Positions 40,528 to 49,279 of a DNA stretch of 64,000 nt are shown one piece after another. The notes beneath the pieces are model-generated. The model was given only the letters and a program-made list of their open reading frames with translations. It made no database searches and was not told the origin of the DNA. The position numbers and the translations under genes were made by a program. Origin of the DNA: Pseudomonadota bacterium (GTDB taxonomy: Bacteria; Pseudomonadota; Gammaproteobacteria; Steroidobacterales; Steroidobacteraceae); assembly GCA_018241445.1 (NCBI GenBank), contig JAFEDT010000018.1:1-64000 (forward strand). The letters run 5' to 3'. Numbering within the stretch: the stretch's first letter is position 1; every line of letters begins with the position of its first letter.

Positions 40528-43419
40528 TCAATGCACCACATGCCCGTCGGTATCCATGATGGCGACATCGGCGATTTCCAGTTTGCGCAGCGGCTCCTCG
40601 ATCTTGCGCCGGTCGCCGATGACCACCCAGGTGAGGGACTGGGGTCTGATCACGGCGGCGAGCGCGGCCTGCGCCTGTGCCGGCGTCACCGCCTCCAGGT
40701 GTTGCTTGAGCGTCTGCACGTAGTCGTCAGGGCGGTGGTACGTGACGATACCGTCCAGCGCCATCAGTACGGCGGCGCCTGTCTCGTAGGCGCCCGGCAG
40801 GGCGCGCACGGCATTATTGCGTACCTTGTCGATTTCCTGCGCGCTCAGGGGACGTTCGCCAATCACTGCGCGCGATTCGCGCAACACCTCGGCGACCGAC
40901 TCGGCGGTCCGGTCAGTCTGCACCGGGGCGTAGAGGAAGAAGGGGCGCTGGCCGACGGCGTTCCTCATGAAGCTGCCGGCGCCGTAGGCCCAATGCTTGT
41001 CCTCGCGCAGGTTCATGTTGAGTCGCGACGTGAAGCTGCCGCCGAAGGCCTCGTTGCCCAGGCCCAGTGCCAGGTGATCCGGCGCCGACGATGACGGCGC
41101 CAGCAGGCCCGCGAGGATCAGCGACTGTGGCGCATCGGGGCGATCCACCAGGAACAGGCGCGGCCGCGGCTGCGCCGCGACCGTCGCCAGGGCTTTGGCC
41201 GGCGGTGCGCCGTCGGGCGAGCGCCAGTCGCCGAAGCTGTCATCCAGCAGCGGCAGGAGCCGCGTCAGTGTGATGTCGCCTACCACCAGGATCCTGACAT
41301 TGTCGGGACGCAGCCAGTCGTGGACGAACGCCGTGAATTCCTTCGCGCCCAGCGCCCGCAGCTGCGCCTCGTCACCCAGGCCGTCGAAGGGGATGCCGTA
41401 GGCGTTGTCCGTGCCATACACCAGTGGCGGCAGGGTCCGCAGCGCGATTCCCTGCGGGCTGGTCTTCGACTGGGCCAGCGCGGCGAGCCGCTGCTCGCGC
41501 ACGCGCTCGATGTCCGCCTCCTTGAACGCCGGCTGCCGCACGCTTTGCGCAAACAGTGCCAGCGCAGGGGCGAGCTGCTCGTTCAGGGCGTTCAGGCTGG
41601 CGACGCAGGAATCCAGGTCGCACCGCGAGCCCACCACGGCCCCCATGCGCTCGTTGCGCCGGATCACCTCCACTGAGTCCAGCTGTTGAGTGCTCTCGCG
41701 CAGCAGTTCGGTGGTGAATGCCGCGGTGCCCAGGGTGCGGCCGTGATCGGCGGCGAAGCCGGCATCGAACAGCAGCTGCACCTGGGTCACAGGAATCGCG
41801 TGACGTTCGGCCAGGATGACCTCGATGCCGTTGCGCAGCTTGCCGCGCTGCAGTGGCGGGAAGGTCAGGTCAGGAAAGGAGGTGACCGCCGGCACGCCAC
41901 TGCGGCGGTCGACCTGTGAAGGCGACGTGTGATACTCGTGCGTGGCAACTGCCACGGCGGCCGGCCGGCCGCTGGCCGGGCCGAGGCCTGCGACGCGCGC
42001 GTCCTCGGCCTGCGGATCGAAGTCCGCGCCCGCTGGCAGCACCGTGAGGCGATAGTCTCCCTTGCCGAACCAGCGTGCCGCGGCGGCCTGCACGGCGGCG
42101 CCTGTCAGGGCGGCGGCGCGGCGCTGGTCCTCCTGCCACGCGCCCGGATTGCCACGGTAGACCTGTCCTTCGGCCAGCACGGCCGCCTGTGCGCTGACAC
42201 TCTCGAGCTGGCGTATGAAGCCTGCGCGATAGGCCACCTTTGCCCGCTCGAGTTCATCCGCGCTCGGGCCCTCGGCGAGCAGCCGCTTCAGTTCCTGGTC
42301 GATGGCGGCGTCGACGCGCGCCGGGTCGACACCCTGATGCACATCCGCCTGGATGGTCAGCTGGCTGGCCAGCGCGAAGGGCTGGATGCTGCTGACGACG
42401 TCGTCGGCGAGCTTGTCCTGGTAGACCAGCCGCTGGTACAGGCGCGAGGCCTTGCCGCCGCCGAGCACCGTGGTGGCCAGATCCAGCGCGATCGCATCTT
42501 CCGTACCGAGCTGTGGTGCGACCCAGGTGCGGATGATCCGCGTCTGTGAGACATGATCATGCTGCACGGCGCTGGCACTGCGTGCGAGCGGCGTGATCCA
42601 CGGCTGCTGGCGCGCCACCGGCGGGCCCGCCGGGATATCGCCGAAGTACTGCAACGCCTTTTGCCGCGCCAGCGCCGGGGTGATGTCGCCGGCCAGCACC
42701 AGTGTGGTGTTGGCGGCGCCGTAGTTGCTGCGGAACCATTGCTTCACGTCCGCGAGTGACGCCGCGTCCAGGTCGGCCATCGAGCCGATGGTGTCGTGGT
42801 GATAGGGATGGTTCGCCGGGTAGATGTTCTTGAGGATGTTCTCGTCGGTGCGTCCGTAGGGGCGGTTTTCGTCCTGGCGCTTCTCGTTCTGCACCACGCC
42901 GCGCTGGGTGTCGAGTTCCTTCTGGCCGATGGCGCCCAGCAGATGACCCATGCGGTCGGACTCCATCCACAGCGCCATGTCCAGGGCCGTTGTCGGTACT
43001 GTCTCGAAGTAGTTGGTGCGGTCGAACCAGGTGGTGCCGTTCAGGTCGGTGGCCCCGGCCTGCTCGAAAGGTGCGAAGTAGGTGCCGCGGTGATTCTCCG
43101 AGCCGGAGAACATCAGGTGTTCGAACAGGTGCGCGAAGCCCGTCTTGCCGGCCGGTTCGTCCGCGGAACCGATGTGGTACCAGATGGACACGGCCACCAC
43201 CGGAGCCTTGTGGTCCTCGTGCACCACCACGGTCAGGCCGTTTGGCAGCTCGAAGCGCTGATAGGCCAGGTTGATCCCCTGCGTGCCGCCCGGGTGTTGC
43301 ATGTGGCGGGTCGCTGGCGCGGCAGAGCCGCCCGGGGTCGCCGCCGCAGCGGCTGGGGCCGCTGCCGCCGCGGTGCAAGTGACAGCCAGCGTGAGCAGTC
43401 GTGACGGGAAGGAAGACAT
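40528..43419 (-). CDS. M16-family zinc metalloprotease
   Basis: 963 residues, a fused two-lobe pitrilysin-type peptidase. The inverted zinc motif is HLFEH (H97, E100, H101) and the third ligand Glu lies about 75 residues later, in GVVQNEKRQDEN. The second lobe lacks this motif and is catalytically inactive, as usual. A signal peptide rich in Ala (SSFPSRLLTLAVTCTAAAAAPAAAAA) targets it to the periplasm. Together with the adjacent amidohydrolase it may process peptides. Confidence 0.92.
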   Translation of the reverse strand: MSSFPSRLLTLAVTCTAAAAAPAAAAATPGGSAAPATRHMQHPGGTQGINLAYQRFELPNGLTVVVHEDHKAPVVAVSIWYHIGSADEPAGKTGFAHLFEHLMFSGSENHRGTYFAPFEQAGATDLNGTTWFDRTNYFETVPTTALDMALWMESDRMGHLLGAIGQKELDTQRGVVQNEKRQDENRPYGRTDENILKNIYPANHPYHHDTIGSMADLDAASLADVKQWFRSNYGAANTTLVLAGDITPALARQKALQYFGDIPAGPPVARQQPWITPLARSASAVQHDHVSQTRIIRTWVAPQLGTEDAIALDLATTVLGGGKASRLYQRLVYQDKLADDVVSSIQPFALASQLTIQADVHQGVDPARVDAAIDQELKRLLAEGPSADELERAKVAYRAGFIRQLESVSAQAAVLAEGQVYRGNPGAWQEDQRRAAALTGAAVQAAAARWFGKGDYRLTVLPAGADFDPQAEDARVAGLGPASGRPAAVAVATHEYHTSPSQVDRRSGVPAVTSFPDLTFPPLQRGKLRNGIEVILAERHAIPVTQVQLLFDAGFAADHGRTLGTAAFTTELLRESTQQLDSVEVIRRNERMGAVVGSRCDLDSCVASLNALNEQLAPALALFAQSVRQPAFKEADIERVREQRLAALAQSKTSPQGIALRTLPPLVYGTDNAYGIPFDGLGDEAQLRALGAKEFTAFVHDWLRPDNVRILVVGDITLTRLLPLLDDSFGDWRSPDGAPPAKALATVAAQPRPRLFLVDRPDAPQSLILAGLLAPSSSAPDHLALGLGNEAFGGSFTSRLNMNLREDKHWAYGAGSFMRNAVGQRPFFLYAPVQTDRTAESVAEVLRESRAVIGERPLSAQEIDKVRNNAVRALPGAYETGAAVLMALDGIVTYHRPDDYVQTLKQHLEAVTPAQAQAALAAVIRPQSLTWVVIGDRRKIEEPLRKLEIADVAIMDTDGHVVH

Positions 43420-43510
43420 GATCGGTTACTCCTTTAACAATGGCGGGCCACACCACGGCCGCGACCGGCGCGCTGCAGGCTTACGGGCCGCGATCGCCGC
43501 CGTGACGCCC

Positions 43511-44476
43511 CTACAACCAGCCTTTGCGCCTGAAATAGACGTACGGCACGATCGCCGTCACCAGCATCATCGCCAGTCCCGCCCACACGCCCCAGTGATC
43601 CTTCAACAGCGGGATGTAGCTGAAGTTCATGCCGAAGAAAGCGCCGATCACCGACGGCGGCAGCAGCAGCACGGTGACCACCGAGAAGATCTTCAGGATG
43701 TTGTTCTGGTCGATGCTGACCATGCCGAGCGTCGCGTCCAGCAGGAACTGCACCTTGTCGCCCAGGAAAGTGGCGTGGTCGCTGAGCGCCTGCACGTCTC
43801 GTGACACCGTGCGCAGGCTGGCATGGGCCTCGGCGGTGACGCGCGCATTGTTGCTCTGCTGCAGGTAGGCGACCAGGCGCGCCAGGCTGACCAGGCTCTC
43901 GCGCACCTTGGACACCAGCTCGCCGCTGCGGCCGATCTGCGCCAGTTCCGCCCGGAAGTCGCGCGAGCGGCGGCGCGTGCCGCGGGTAAACACCCGCGCC
44001 GAAATGGTTTCGGCATCGCTGCCCAGCTGTTCCAGGCCGTCAGCGATGCGGTTGACGATGGCCTCGAGCAGGCCGGTCAGCAGCAGCGCAGCCGAGCCGC
44101 ACGATCCCGGATGTGTTTCCGCGAAGGCGACGAAGCGCTTGAAGGGCAGCAGGTCGGCGTAGCGGTTGGTGACCAGCCGCTCGCCGGTGAGGATGAAGGT
44201 TACCTGCCCGTTCTCCGGCAGCGGCGTATCGAGCTTGGTGACGACCGTGGCGGTGAGGTACAGCGAGCCGCTTTCCTCGTAGAGGCGGTTGGAGGACTCG
44301 ATCTCGCGCATTTCGTCGCGCGTCGGCACGTCGACGCCGAGCGCACGCTCCACCCGCAGTTCCTCCTCGCGGCTGGGATCGAGCAGGTCGAACCACACCG
44401 CGCCGGCAGGGAAGGTGTCGCCCGCGTCCGCGGCGCGTGTCAGTCCGGTCGGGCCAGGGACGAAGACGCTGAGCAC
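43511..44476 (-). CDS. corA: CorA-family Mg2+/divalent cation transporter
   Basis: 321 residues with a soluble N-terminal domain, a long coiled-coil-like helix (SLRTVSRDVQALSDHATFLG) and two C-terminal helices with the signature GMNF between them (VIGAFFGMNFSYIPLLKDHWGVW). Pentameric channel for Mg2+. The end YFRRKGWL is family-typical (basic tail). ATG start near 44476; the DsbA gene ends 8 bp upstream, probably by chance. Confidence 0.93.
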   Translation of the reverse strand: MLSVFVPGPTGLTRAADAGDTFPAGAVWFDLLDPSREEELRVERALGVDVPTRDEMREIESSNRLYEESGSLYLTATVVTKLDTPLPENGQVTFILTGERLVTNRYADLLPFKRFVAFAETHPGSCGSAALLLTGLLEAIVNRIADGLEQLGSDAETISARVFTRGTRRRSRDFRAELAQIGRSGELVSKVRESLVSLARLVAYLQQSNNARVTAEAHASLRTVSRDVQALSDHATFLGDKVQFLLDATLGMVSIDQNNILKIFSVVTVLLLPPSVIGAFFGMNFSYIPLLKDHWGVWAGLAMMLVTAIVPYVYFRRKGWL

Positions 44477-44484
44477 CTTCGGCT

Positions 44485-45363
44485 TCAGCCGCCGTGTTCG
44501 GCCGCCACCAGGTCGTTGATGAGGTCGATCAGCTTCTGCGGATCGCCGGCCTTGCCGACGTCGGTGGTGTACTTGCCGTTGACCACCACCAGCGGCACGC
44601 CCTCGACGTGGTAGCGCTGCGTCAGTTCCTCGGCGCGCTGCATGTCGGAGTTGACGCTGAAGGAGTTGTAGGCCCTGGCGAAATCCTCGGGCTTGACGCC
44701 GTTGGCGGCTGCGAAGGCCTGGCCCGCGCGCAGGGATTCCTCGTCGCTGTCACCGATGAGCGGCTGGTGCTGCTGCTGGATGGCGTCGAAAGCCTTGCTG
44801 ACCAGGTCATCTCGCCCCAGCGACTCCAGCGTGTAGAACAGGCGTGCGTGCGCACGATGCACCGGTCCCCAGGTCACCGGGACGCGCACCAGCTCCACGT
44901 ACGCCGGCTTGGTCTTCTTCCAGGCGCGGATGTAGGGCTCGAGCGCATAGCAGTGCGGACAGCCCAGCCAGAACACTTCCAGCACCTCGATCTTGCCGGG
45001 GCCGACAGCGGTGGGTTGCGCCGGCGAGAGCACCGTGTAGTTGACCCCGGCCTGCCACTTGCCGCCCGGCAGTTTTGCCGCCGTCGGCGCGGCGCTGGCG
45101 GGCGATGCAGCCGCCGAGGGGGTTACGGCCTGGTTGTCTGTTGCCGGGTGGTCGCCACCGTTGCTGTCGGGTGCAGGCGTGGATGTTGCCGCGGGTGTTG
45201 CCGCGGCTGTTGCCGCGGCTGTTGCCGTCGATGTCGCCGCCGGTGGAGTGGCCGCAGGAGGCTGCGGGGCGGTTTCCTGGCGCGCACAGGCGGCCAGAGT
45301 GAGCAGTGTCGACAGCGTCAGTGCGCCGGTCCTGGTGAAACCTTCAACCCGGATTTTGCCCAT
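44485..45363 (-). CDS. dsbA: DsbA-like thiol:disulfide interchange lipoprotein
   Basis: 292 residues. The lipobox LTLAAC puts a lipidated Cys at residue 26, followed by about 70 residues of low-complexity Ala/Pro/Thr linker, then a thioredoxin-fold domain with the CPHC active site (VFWLGCPHCYALEP) and cis-Pro GVPLVVVNG. DsbA proteins are normally soluble; here it appears membrane-anchored, as in some Xanthomonadales. It oxidises cysteines of exported proteins. ATG at 45363; a longer frame would hide the lipobox. Confidence 0.88.
   Translation of the reverse strand: MGKIRVEGFTRTGALTLSTLLTLAACARQETAPQPPAATPPAATSTATAAATAAATPAATSTPAPDSNGGDHPATDNQAVTPSAAASPASAAPTAAKLPGGKWQAGVNYTVLSPAQPTAVGPGKIEVLEVFWLGCPHCYALEPYIRAWKKTKPAYVELVRVPVTWGPVHRAHARLFYTLESLGRDDLVSKAFDAIQQQHQPLIGDSDEESLRAGQAFAAANGVKPEDFARAYNSFSVNSDMQRAEELTQRYHVEGVPLVVVNGKYTTDVGKAGDPQKLIDLINDLVAAEHGG
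45185..45244. repeat. 12-base repeat in the DsbA linker
   Basis: Five units of about twelve bases, GTTGCCGCGGCT and close variants. It encodes the Ala/Thr-rich linker behind the lipobox. In-frame, so changes in copy number would only alter the linker length. Confidence 0.7.
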
Positions 45364-45449
45364 CGCGAACCTGTGCTCGGAGGATTGATTACCGCATGTT
45401 ACGCGAGCCGATGAATTCGGACGCACGGGAAACCCCAGGCTCACCTAAG

Positions 45450-46163
45450 CTACCGCATTCCCTGCACATACGAGGCGACGTCGCGGACCTGCTCGGGCGT
45501 GAGCTGCTTCGCGATCGTGAACATCATCGTACCGTTGGGACTCGCCTGCGCGGGATTCTTGCCGGTGTAACGCGTGCCGCTCGCGTAGTCGTTCAGCTGC
45601 TTTGCCACATACACCGACTGCTGCGCACGCAGGGCCGGGTAGCCCGCCGCCAGGTTGCCGCGGCCGACCGGTCCGTGGCAGGCAACGCAGGCCGGCACGC
45701 TGCGCGCGGTATCACCGCGCAGGTACAGGGCCTCCCCGGCCTTCCAATAAGAGGGGTCGGCCTCGAGACCCACCGGCGTCTGGCCCTGGTAGTACACCGC
45801 CAGGTCGTCGATGTCCTGGTCGGAGAGCGTGCTGGCCAGCGGCTTCATCACCGGGTTGTCGCGCGTGCCGGCGCGGAACAGGCGTAGCTGCTCGGCGATG
45901 TACACCGCGCTCTGACCCGCCAGGCGCGGCCACTCCGGATTGGTGCTGTTGCCGTTGGGTCCGTGGCAGGAAGCGCAGACTGCCGCCTTGGTGGCGCCGT
46001 CGGCAGCCTTGCCATGCACGAACGGGTCCGGAGTCACGGACGCGGTCTGCGCCAGCGCGGCGGGAGCCGCAACCGCGGCCGTCAGCATCACCAGCAGGGG
46101 CAGCAGGGGCAGCAGGGGCAGCAGGGGCAGGCGCCGGGAAGCCCGGGTCGAAGTTGCAGGCAT
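45450..46163 (-). CDS. Diheme cytochrome c4
   Basis: 237 residues with two c-type heme sites, CASCHG (near 63) and CVACHG (near 160), each in one half of a duplicated fold; each heme domain ends with a Met-containing sequence. Signal peptide with LPLLPLLPLLPLL repeats, then cleaved near AAPAALAQT. Electron carrier to terminal oxidase. It is divergent from engB with about 95 bp between. Confidence 0.92.
   Translation of the reverse strand: MPATSTRASRRLPLLPLLPLLPLLVMLTAAVAAPAALAQTASVTPDPFVHGKAADGATKAAVCASCHGPNGNSTNPEWPRLAGQSAVYIAEQLRLFRAGTRDNPVMKPLASTLSDQDIDDLAVYYQGQTPVGLEADPSYWKAGEALYLRGDTARSVPACVACHGPVGRGNLAAGYPALRAQQSVYVAKQLNDYASGTRYTGKNPAQASPNGTMMFTIAKQLTPEQVRDVASYVQGMR
46092..46127. repeat. 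9-base tandem repeat in cytochrome c4 signal peptide
   Basis: Four exact copies of CAGCAGGGG on the plus strand, encoding Leu-Pro-Leu units of the signal peptide on the minus strand. Length variants would only change the hydrophobic core. Confidence 0.85.
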
Positions 46164-46257
46164 TTTTCAGTTCTTTCTGACTTGATCCGAAAGGCGTAGC
46201 CGGGGAGCGCGGATTGTACACTACGACCGTTCGCAAGCAGCCTTAGCCCTTGAAAAC

Positions 46258-46836
46258 ATGAGTCGCTTTACCGGTACGCGTTTTTTGACCAGCGCCGCCG
46301 ACGTGCGCCAGTTCCCCGCGGACAGCGGGGCCGAGGCGGCCTTTGCCGGGCGGTCCAACGTCGGCAAGTCCAGCGCCATCAATGCCATCACCCGCACGCG
46401 GGCACTGGCCCGCACCAGCAAGACCCCCGGCCGCACGCGGCTGCTGAACTTCTTCGAGCTGGCGCCCGGCAGGCGAATCGTGGACCTCCCCGGTTATGGT
46501 TACGCGGAAGTCCCGGCGCACGAGCGCCGCACCTGGGTACCGATGCTCGAGGGCCTGCGCGGGCGCGAGAGCCTGCGCGGGCTGTTCGTTATCGTGGATT
46601 CTCGCCGCGGCGTAGCGGACGGCGATGAGGAGCTGCTGGCCTGGGTCCAGCCGCAACACCACGTGCATGTTCTGCTATCCAAGGCCGACAAGCTCAACCG
46701 CGGCGAGTCGATGGCGGCGCTGCGCGCCGCGGAAGGTGCGCTGGCCGGGCGCGCCACGGTGCAGTTGTTCTCGGCGCTGAAGGGGACCGGGGTGCGGGAG
46801 GCGCAGGACGTCCTGGCGTCCTGGCTCGGGGTGTGA
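46258..46836 (+). CDS. engB: EngB/YihA ribosome-biogenesis GTPase
   Basis: 192-residue GTPase needed for large-subunit assembly. G1 is GRSNVGKS, G3 DLPGYGYAEV, G4 is KADKL and G5 FSALKGTG. The N-terminus FTGTRFLTSAADVRQFPADSG is typical. A plain ATG start at 46258. The family is normally essential. Divergent from cytochrome c4, which is the usual gammaproteobacterial neighbour. Confidence 0.96.
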   Translation: MSRFTGTRFLTSAADVRQFPADSGAEAAFAGRSNVGKSSAINAITRTRALARTSKTPGRTRLLNFFELAPGRRIVDLPGYGYAEVPAHERRTWVPMLEGLRGRESLRGLFVIVDSRRGVADGDEELLAWVQPQHHVHVLLSKADKLNRGESMAALRAAEGALAGRATVQLFSALKGTGVREAQDVLASWLGV

Positions 46837-46861
46837 GCTGCCGGTCAGGGGCATAAAAGTA

Positions 46862-47013
46862 GTCCCGGTGGCCTTGCGGCCACCGGGACCAGACTAACCC
46901 GGCACAGGTCTCGTGAACCGGGTTGACCCGCTCAGGGAGGGAAGCGGGGAGTGCTTGGCACTCGGTAGGTTGGACGCCAGCCCTCGGTCATAGTTCCCTT
47001 GCCGGCTAAAATA
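46862..47013 (-). ncRNA. Candidate structured small RNA
   Basis: Four hairpins lie in series: 46949-46954/46958-46963, 46927-46932/46943-46948, 46896-46902/46918-46924 and, last on the minus strand, a perfect 12-bp stem 46862-46873/46878-46889 closed by a GCAA tetraloop and followed by TACTTTTAT, a Rho-independent-type end. The A/T-rich stretch at 47008-47036 could hold a promoter (TATTTT). The region is between engB and a minus-strand outer-membrane gene and has no ORF. Alternatively it is the 3' part of the latter's transcript. Confidence 0.45.
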
Positions 47014-47077
47014 AATTCGTTTCAAATCATGAATTTGACTTTGAGGTTGTAGCACGTCCGCAACACTTGCCGGTCAC

Positions 47078-47656
47078 TCACATCAGGTTGAGGAACGCCG
47101 AGAGCGAAAAAACCCGCGCTCCATTGGTATTCGGGATGCGGAAGCCCTCGTACTCCAGGCGGCCGCCGATGTTGCCGATATGCGCCTGCGCGCCGACGCC
47201 CCACGCGAAATCGGTGCCGTGGTCGGAGAGCGAGAAGAAGCTGCCACCGGGAAAACCGCCGCCGCCGCTGGAATTCCAGCGGGCGAGGCCGGCCTTGCCG
47301 AAGACATCCAGCCAGGGCAGCGGGATGGGCAGGAAGCCCACGCCGTACGCTGCGAACGCCTTGTACCTGGCGTCGGCGCTGCCACCGACGAAGGTGCTGG
47401 TCTGGCTCCCCAGGTCCAGGTAGTCGGCCTCGACCGCGAACAGGCCGATGGGCCGCAGGCCGCCGTAGATCTTCCAGGAGGTATTGTCCAGGTTATGAAG
47501 GTGCACGCCGCCCGGGGAGGTAATGTCGTCGAGCTTCGCCTTGGAGACGCCCGCGCCGACATAAAAGAGCCCGTTGTCCGCGTATGCGGCGCCCATGCCG
47601 CAAACCAACATCAGACACAACAGCGCGCGCAGGATTGCAGTTCTGGCCTTATCCAT
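47078..47656 (-). CDS. Small outer-membrane beta-barrel protein
   Basis: 192 residues with a signal peptide (ILRALLCLMLVCGMGAAYA) and a barrel-like pattern of alternating polar and hydrophobic residues (LFYVGAGVSKAKL, WKIYGGLRP, FAVEADYLDLG, KAFAAYGVGFLP). Resembles the OmpA/OmpX-like porin fold group. The ending SLSAFLNLM lacks the usual terminal aromatic residue. Start ATG 47656; a longer frame adds only basic leader sequence. Function not known. Confidence 0.78.
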   Translation of the reverse strand: MDKARTAILRALLCLMLVCGMGAAYADNGLFYVGAGVSKAKLDDITSPGGVHLHNLDNTSWKIYGGLRPIGLFAVEADYLDLGSQTSTFVGGSADARYKAFAAYGVGFLPIPLPWLDVFGKAGLARWNSSGGGGFPGGSFFSLSDHGTDFAWGVGAQAHIGNIGGRLEYEGFRIPNTNGARVFSLSAFLNLM

Positions 47657-47848
47657 GGAGAGGTCCTCGCTTGCAGGTGGGAGTGGCGGGCGCATGATCC
47701 CCGCAGCCGTCGCTTCCCGGCGACAGGCGTAGCTGGGCGCCCGTGCTGCTACCGACCTCCGCGAGCACCGTAAGTTCATGGGAGGGTCGCTGTGCCACGA
47801 ACCCGGGCGAATCCCGTGTGCGCAGCGGAAGCAGCCCAGGTCGCGTGA

Positions 47849-49279
47849 CTACTGCAGCCCGGCGTCAGCCGCTTCGGCCAGGCGCCGGTCTTCTGCGAGG
47901 TTCAGCGAGCGGCACGCCCACAGATAGACCAGCGAGGCGACCGGCAGGCCCACCAACATTGCGACGTCCGCGCCGCCCAGCGCCCGCGCGACCGGGCCGC
48001 GGTACAGTTGGGTGCTGAAGAAGGGAATCATGGCCACGAAGCCCACGGCGTAAGCAAGCAATCCACGCCAGTTCCACAGGCCGTAAAGTCCATGGGGATT
48101 GAATATCTCACGCACTGAATAATGGCCGCGCCGCACACAATAGAAATCCACCAGGTTGATCGCGGTCCAGGGCGTGAACAGGTACAGCAGCACCGTCAGC
48201 CAGACCTCGAAGGCATTGACGAAGTCGTGCGAGGCCAACAGCGCGATACTGGTTGCAACCAGCGAGAGCAGTATCAGGCTGGCGAGCCGTTTGGCCACGG
48301 TGAGGCGGATGTTGCCGAAGGAACTCGCAATACCCAGCAGGGTCAGGGAGGCGCCGTAGAAATTGAGCGAGGTGATCGTTACCAGGCCGAGCATCGATGC
48401 AATCACCAGGGGAGTGCCAAGGCCGGGAAGGGCGGCATCGGCCGCCCTTTGCATGGCCTCCGCGATGTTGTGCACCGGGATCAGGGCCGCCGCCACGGCG
48501 CCCACCAGCAGCATCCAGGTGCCGCCGACGAAAGCGCCGATGAACGTCCACCAGAACGCGGCCCGCACCGACACGTCGCGCGGCAGGTAGCGCGAGTAGT
48601 CCGAGACGTAGATGGACCAGCTCAGCTGATACGCGGCCGCCGCAAACAGCGCGGCCAGGAACGGGACGCCGCGAAACGCGTGCACGTCGAATGCGCCCGC
48701 CGGCCACACGTTGTGAAAGCCGATCGCTGCGGTGAACAGCACCAGCATGCCGATCATGATGAAGGCGATCCAGCGCTGCGCGATGTGGATCAGATCGTAC
48801 CCCACAATGGCGAGCGATACGGCGAGAATGTTGAATGCCACGATGGTCAGACCTGAATCCGGCCGCACGGACGGCGCCAGCTGATGAAATGCCTGCGCCG
48901 CCAGTATCTGGTTGAAGGCGTTGTAACCGACATAGGCGACGAGCGCGACTACCCAGACCAGCAGGGCGCCGCGGTAGCCGAACTGCGGGCGCGACTGGAT
49001 CATCTGCGGCAGGCCGAGTTGCGGACCCTGCGCCGAGTGAAACGCCATGAAGCAGGTGCCCAGCGCACTGCCCAACGTGACTGCAACCGCGGTCCACAGC
49101 AGGTTCTCGCCGAGCACAATCCCCACCACGCCCGCGGCCAGAGTGGCCAGATGCGCATCGCCCGAGAACCACACCGGCCACAGGTGCCACACCTTGCCGT
49201 GCCGTTCGGCCAGCGGGATGTAGTCGATGGAACGATGCTCCAGCAGCATCGTGTGAGCGGGCGACTCAGGGTGTGGCAT
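47849..49279 (-). CDS. NCS1-family nucleobase permease
   Basis: 476 residues with about twelve membrane helices, of the NCS1 (cytosine/allantoin/purine) symporter family: HLWPVWFSGDAHLATLAAGV, YNAFNQILAAQAF, and a Pro/Gly-containing helix near NFYGASLTLLG. Substrate may be a nucleobase, hydantoin or similar. It overlaps the end of the alpha/beta hydrolase gene by 14 bases, so the two are probably co-transcribed; a later Met at 49249 is an alternative start. Confidence 0.85.
   Translation of the reverse strand: MPHPESPAHTMLLEHRSIDYIPLAERHGKVWHLWPVWFSGDAHLATLAAGVVGIVLGENLLWTAVAVTLGSALGTCFMAFHSAQGPQLGLPQMIQSRPQFGYRGALLVWVVALVAYVGYNAFNQILAAQAFHQLAPSVRPDSGLTIVAFNILAVSLAIVGYDLIHIAQRWIAFIMIGMLVLFTAAIGFHNVWPAGAFDVHAFRGVPFLAALFAAAAYQLSWSIYVSDYSRYLPRDVSVRAAFWWTFIGAFVGGTWMLLVGAVAAALIPVHNIAEAMQRAADAALPGLGTPLVIASMLGLVTITSLNFYGASLTLLGIASSFGNIRLTVAKRLASLILLSLVATSIALLASHDFVNAFEVWLTVLLYLFTPWTAINLVDFYCVRRGHYSVREIFNPHGLYGLWNWRGLLAYAVGFVAMIPFFSTQLYRGPVARALGGADVAMLVGLPVASLVYLWACRSLNLAEDRRLAEAADAGLQ

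Noticed and set aside
46862..46889. Terminator for engB on the plus strand
   Set aside because: The stem is perfect but is followed by CAGACTAACC, not a T-tract. The T-run is on the minus-strand side.
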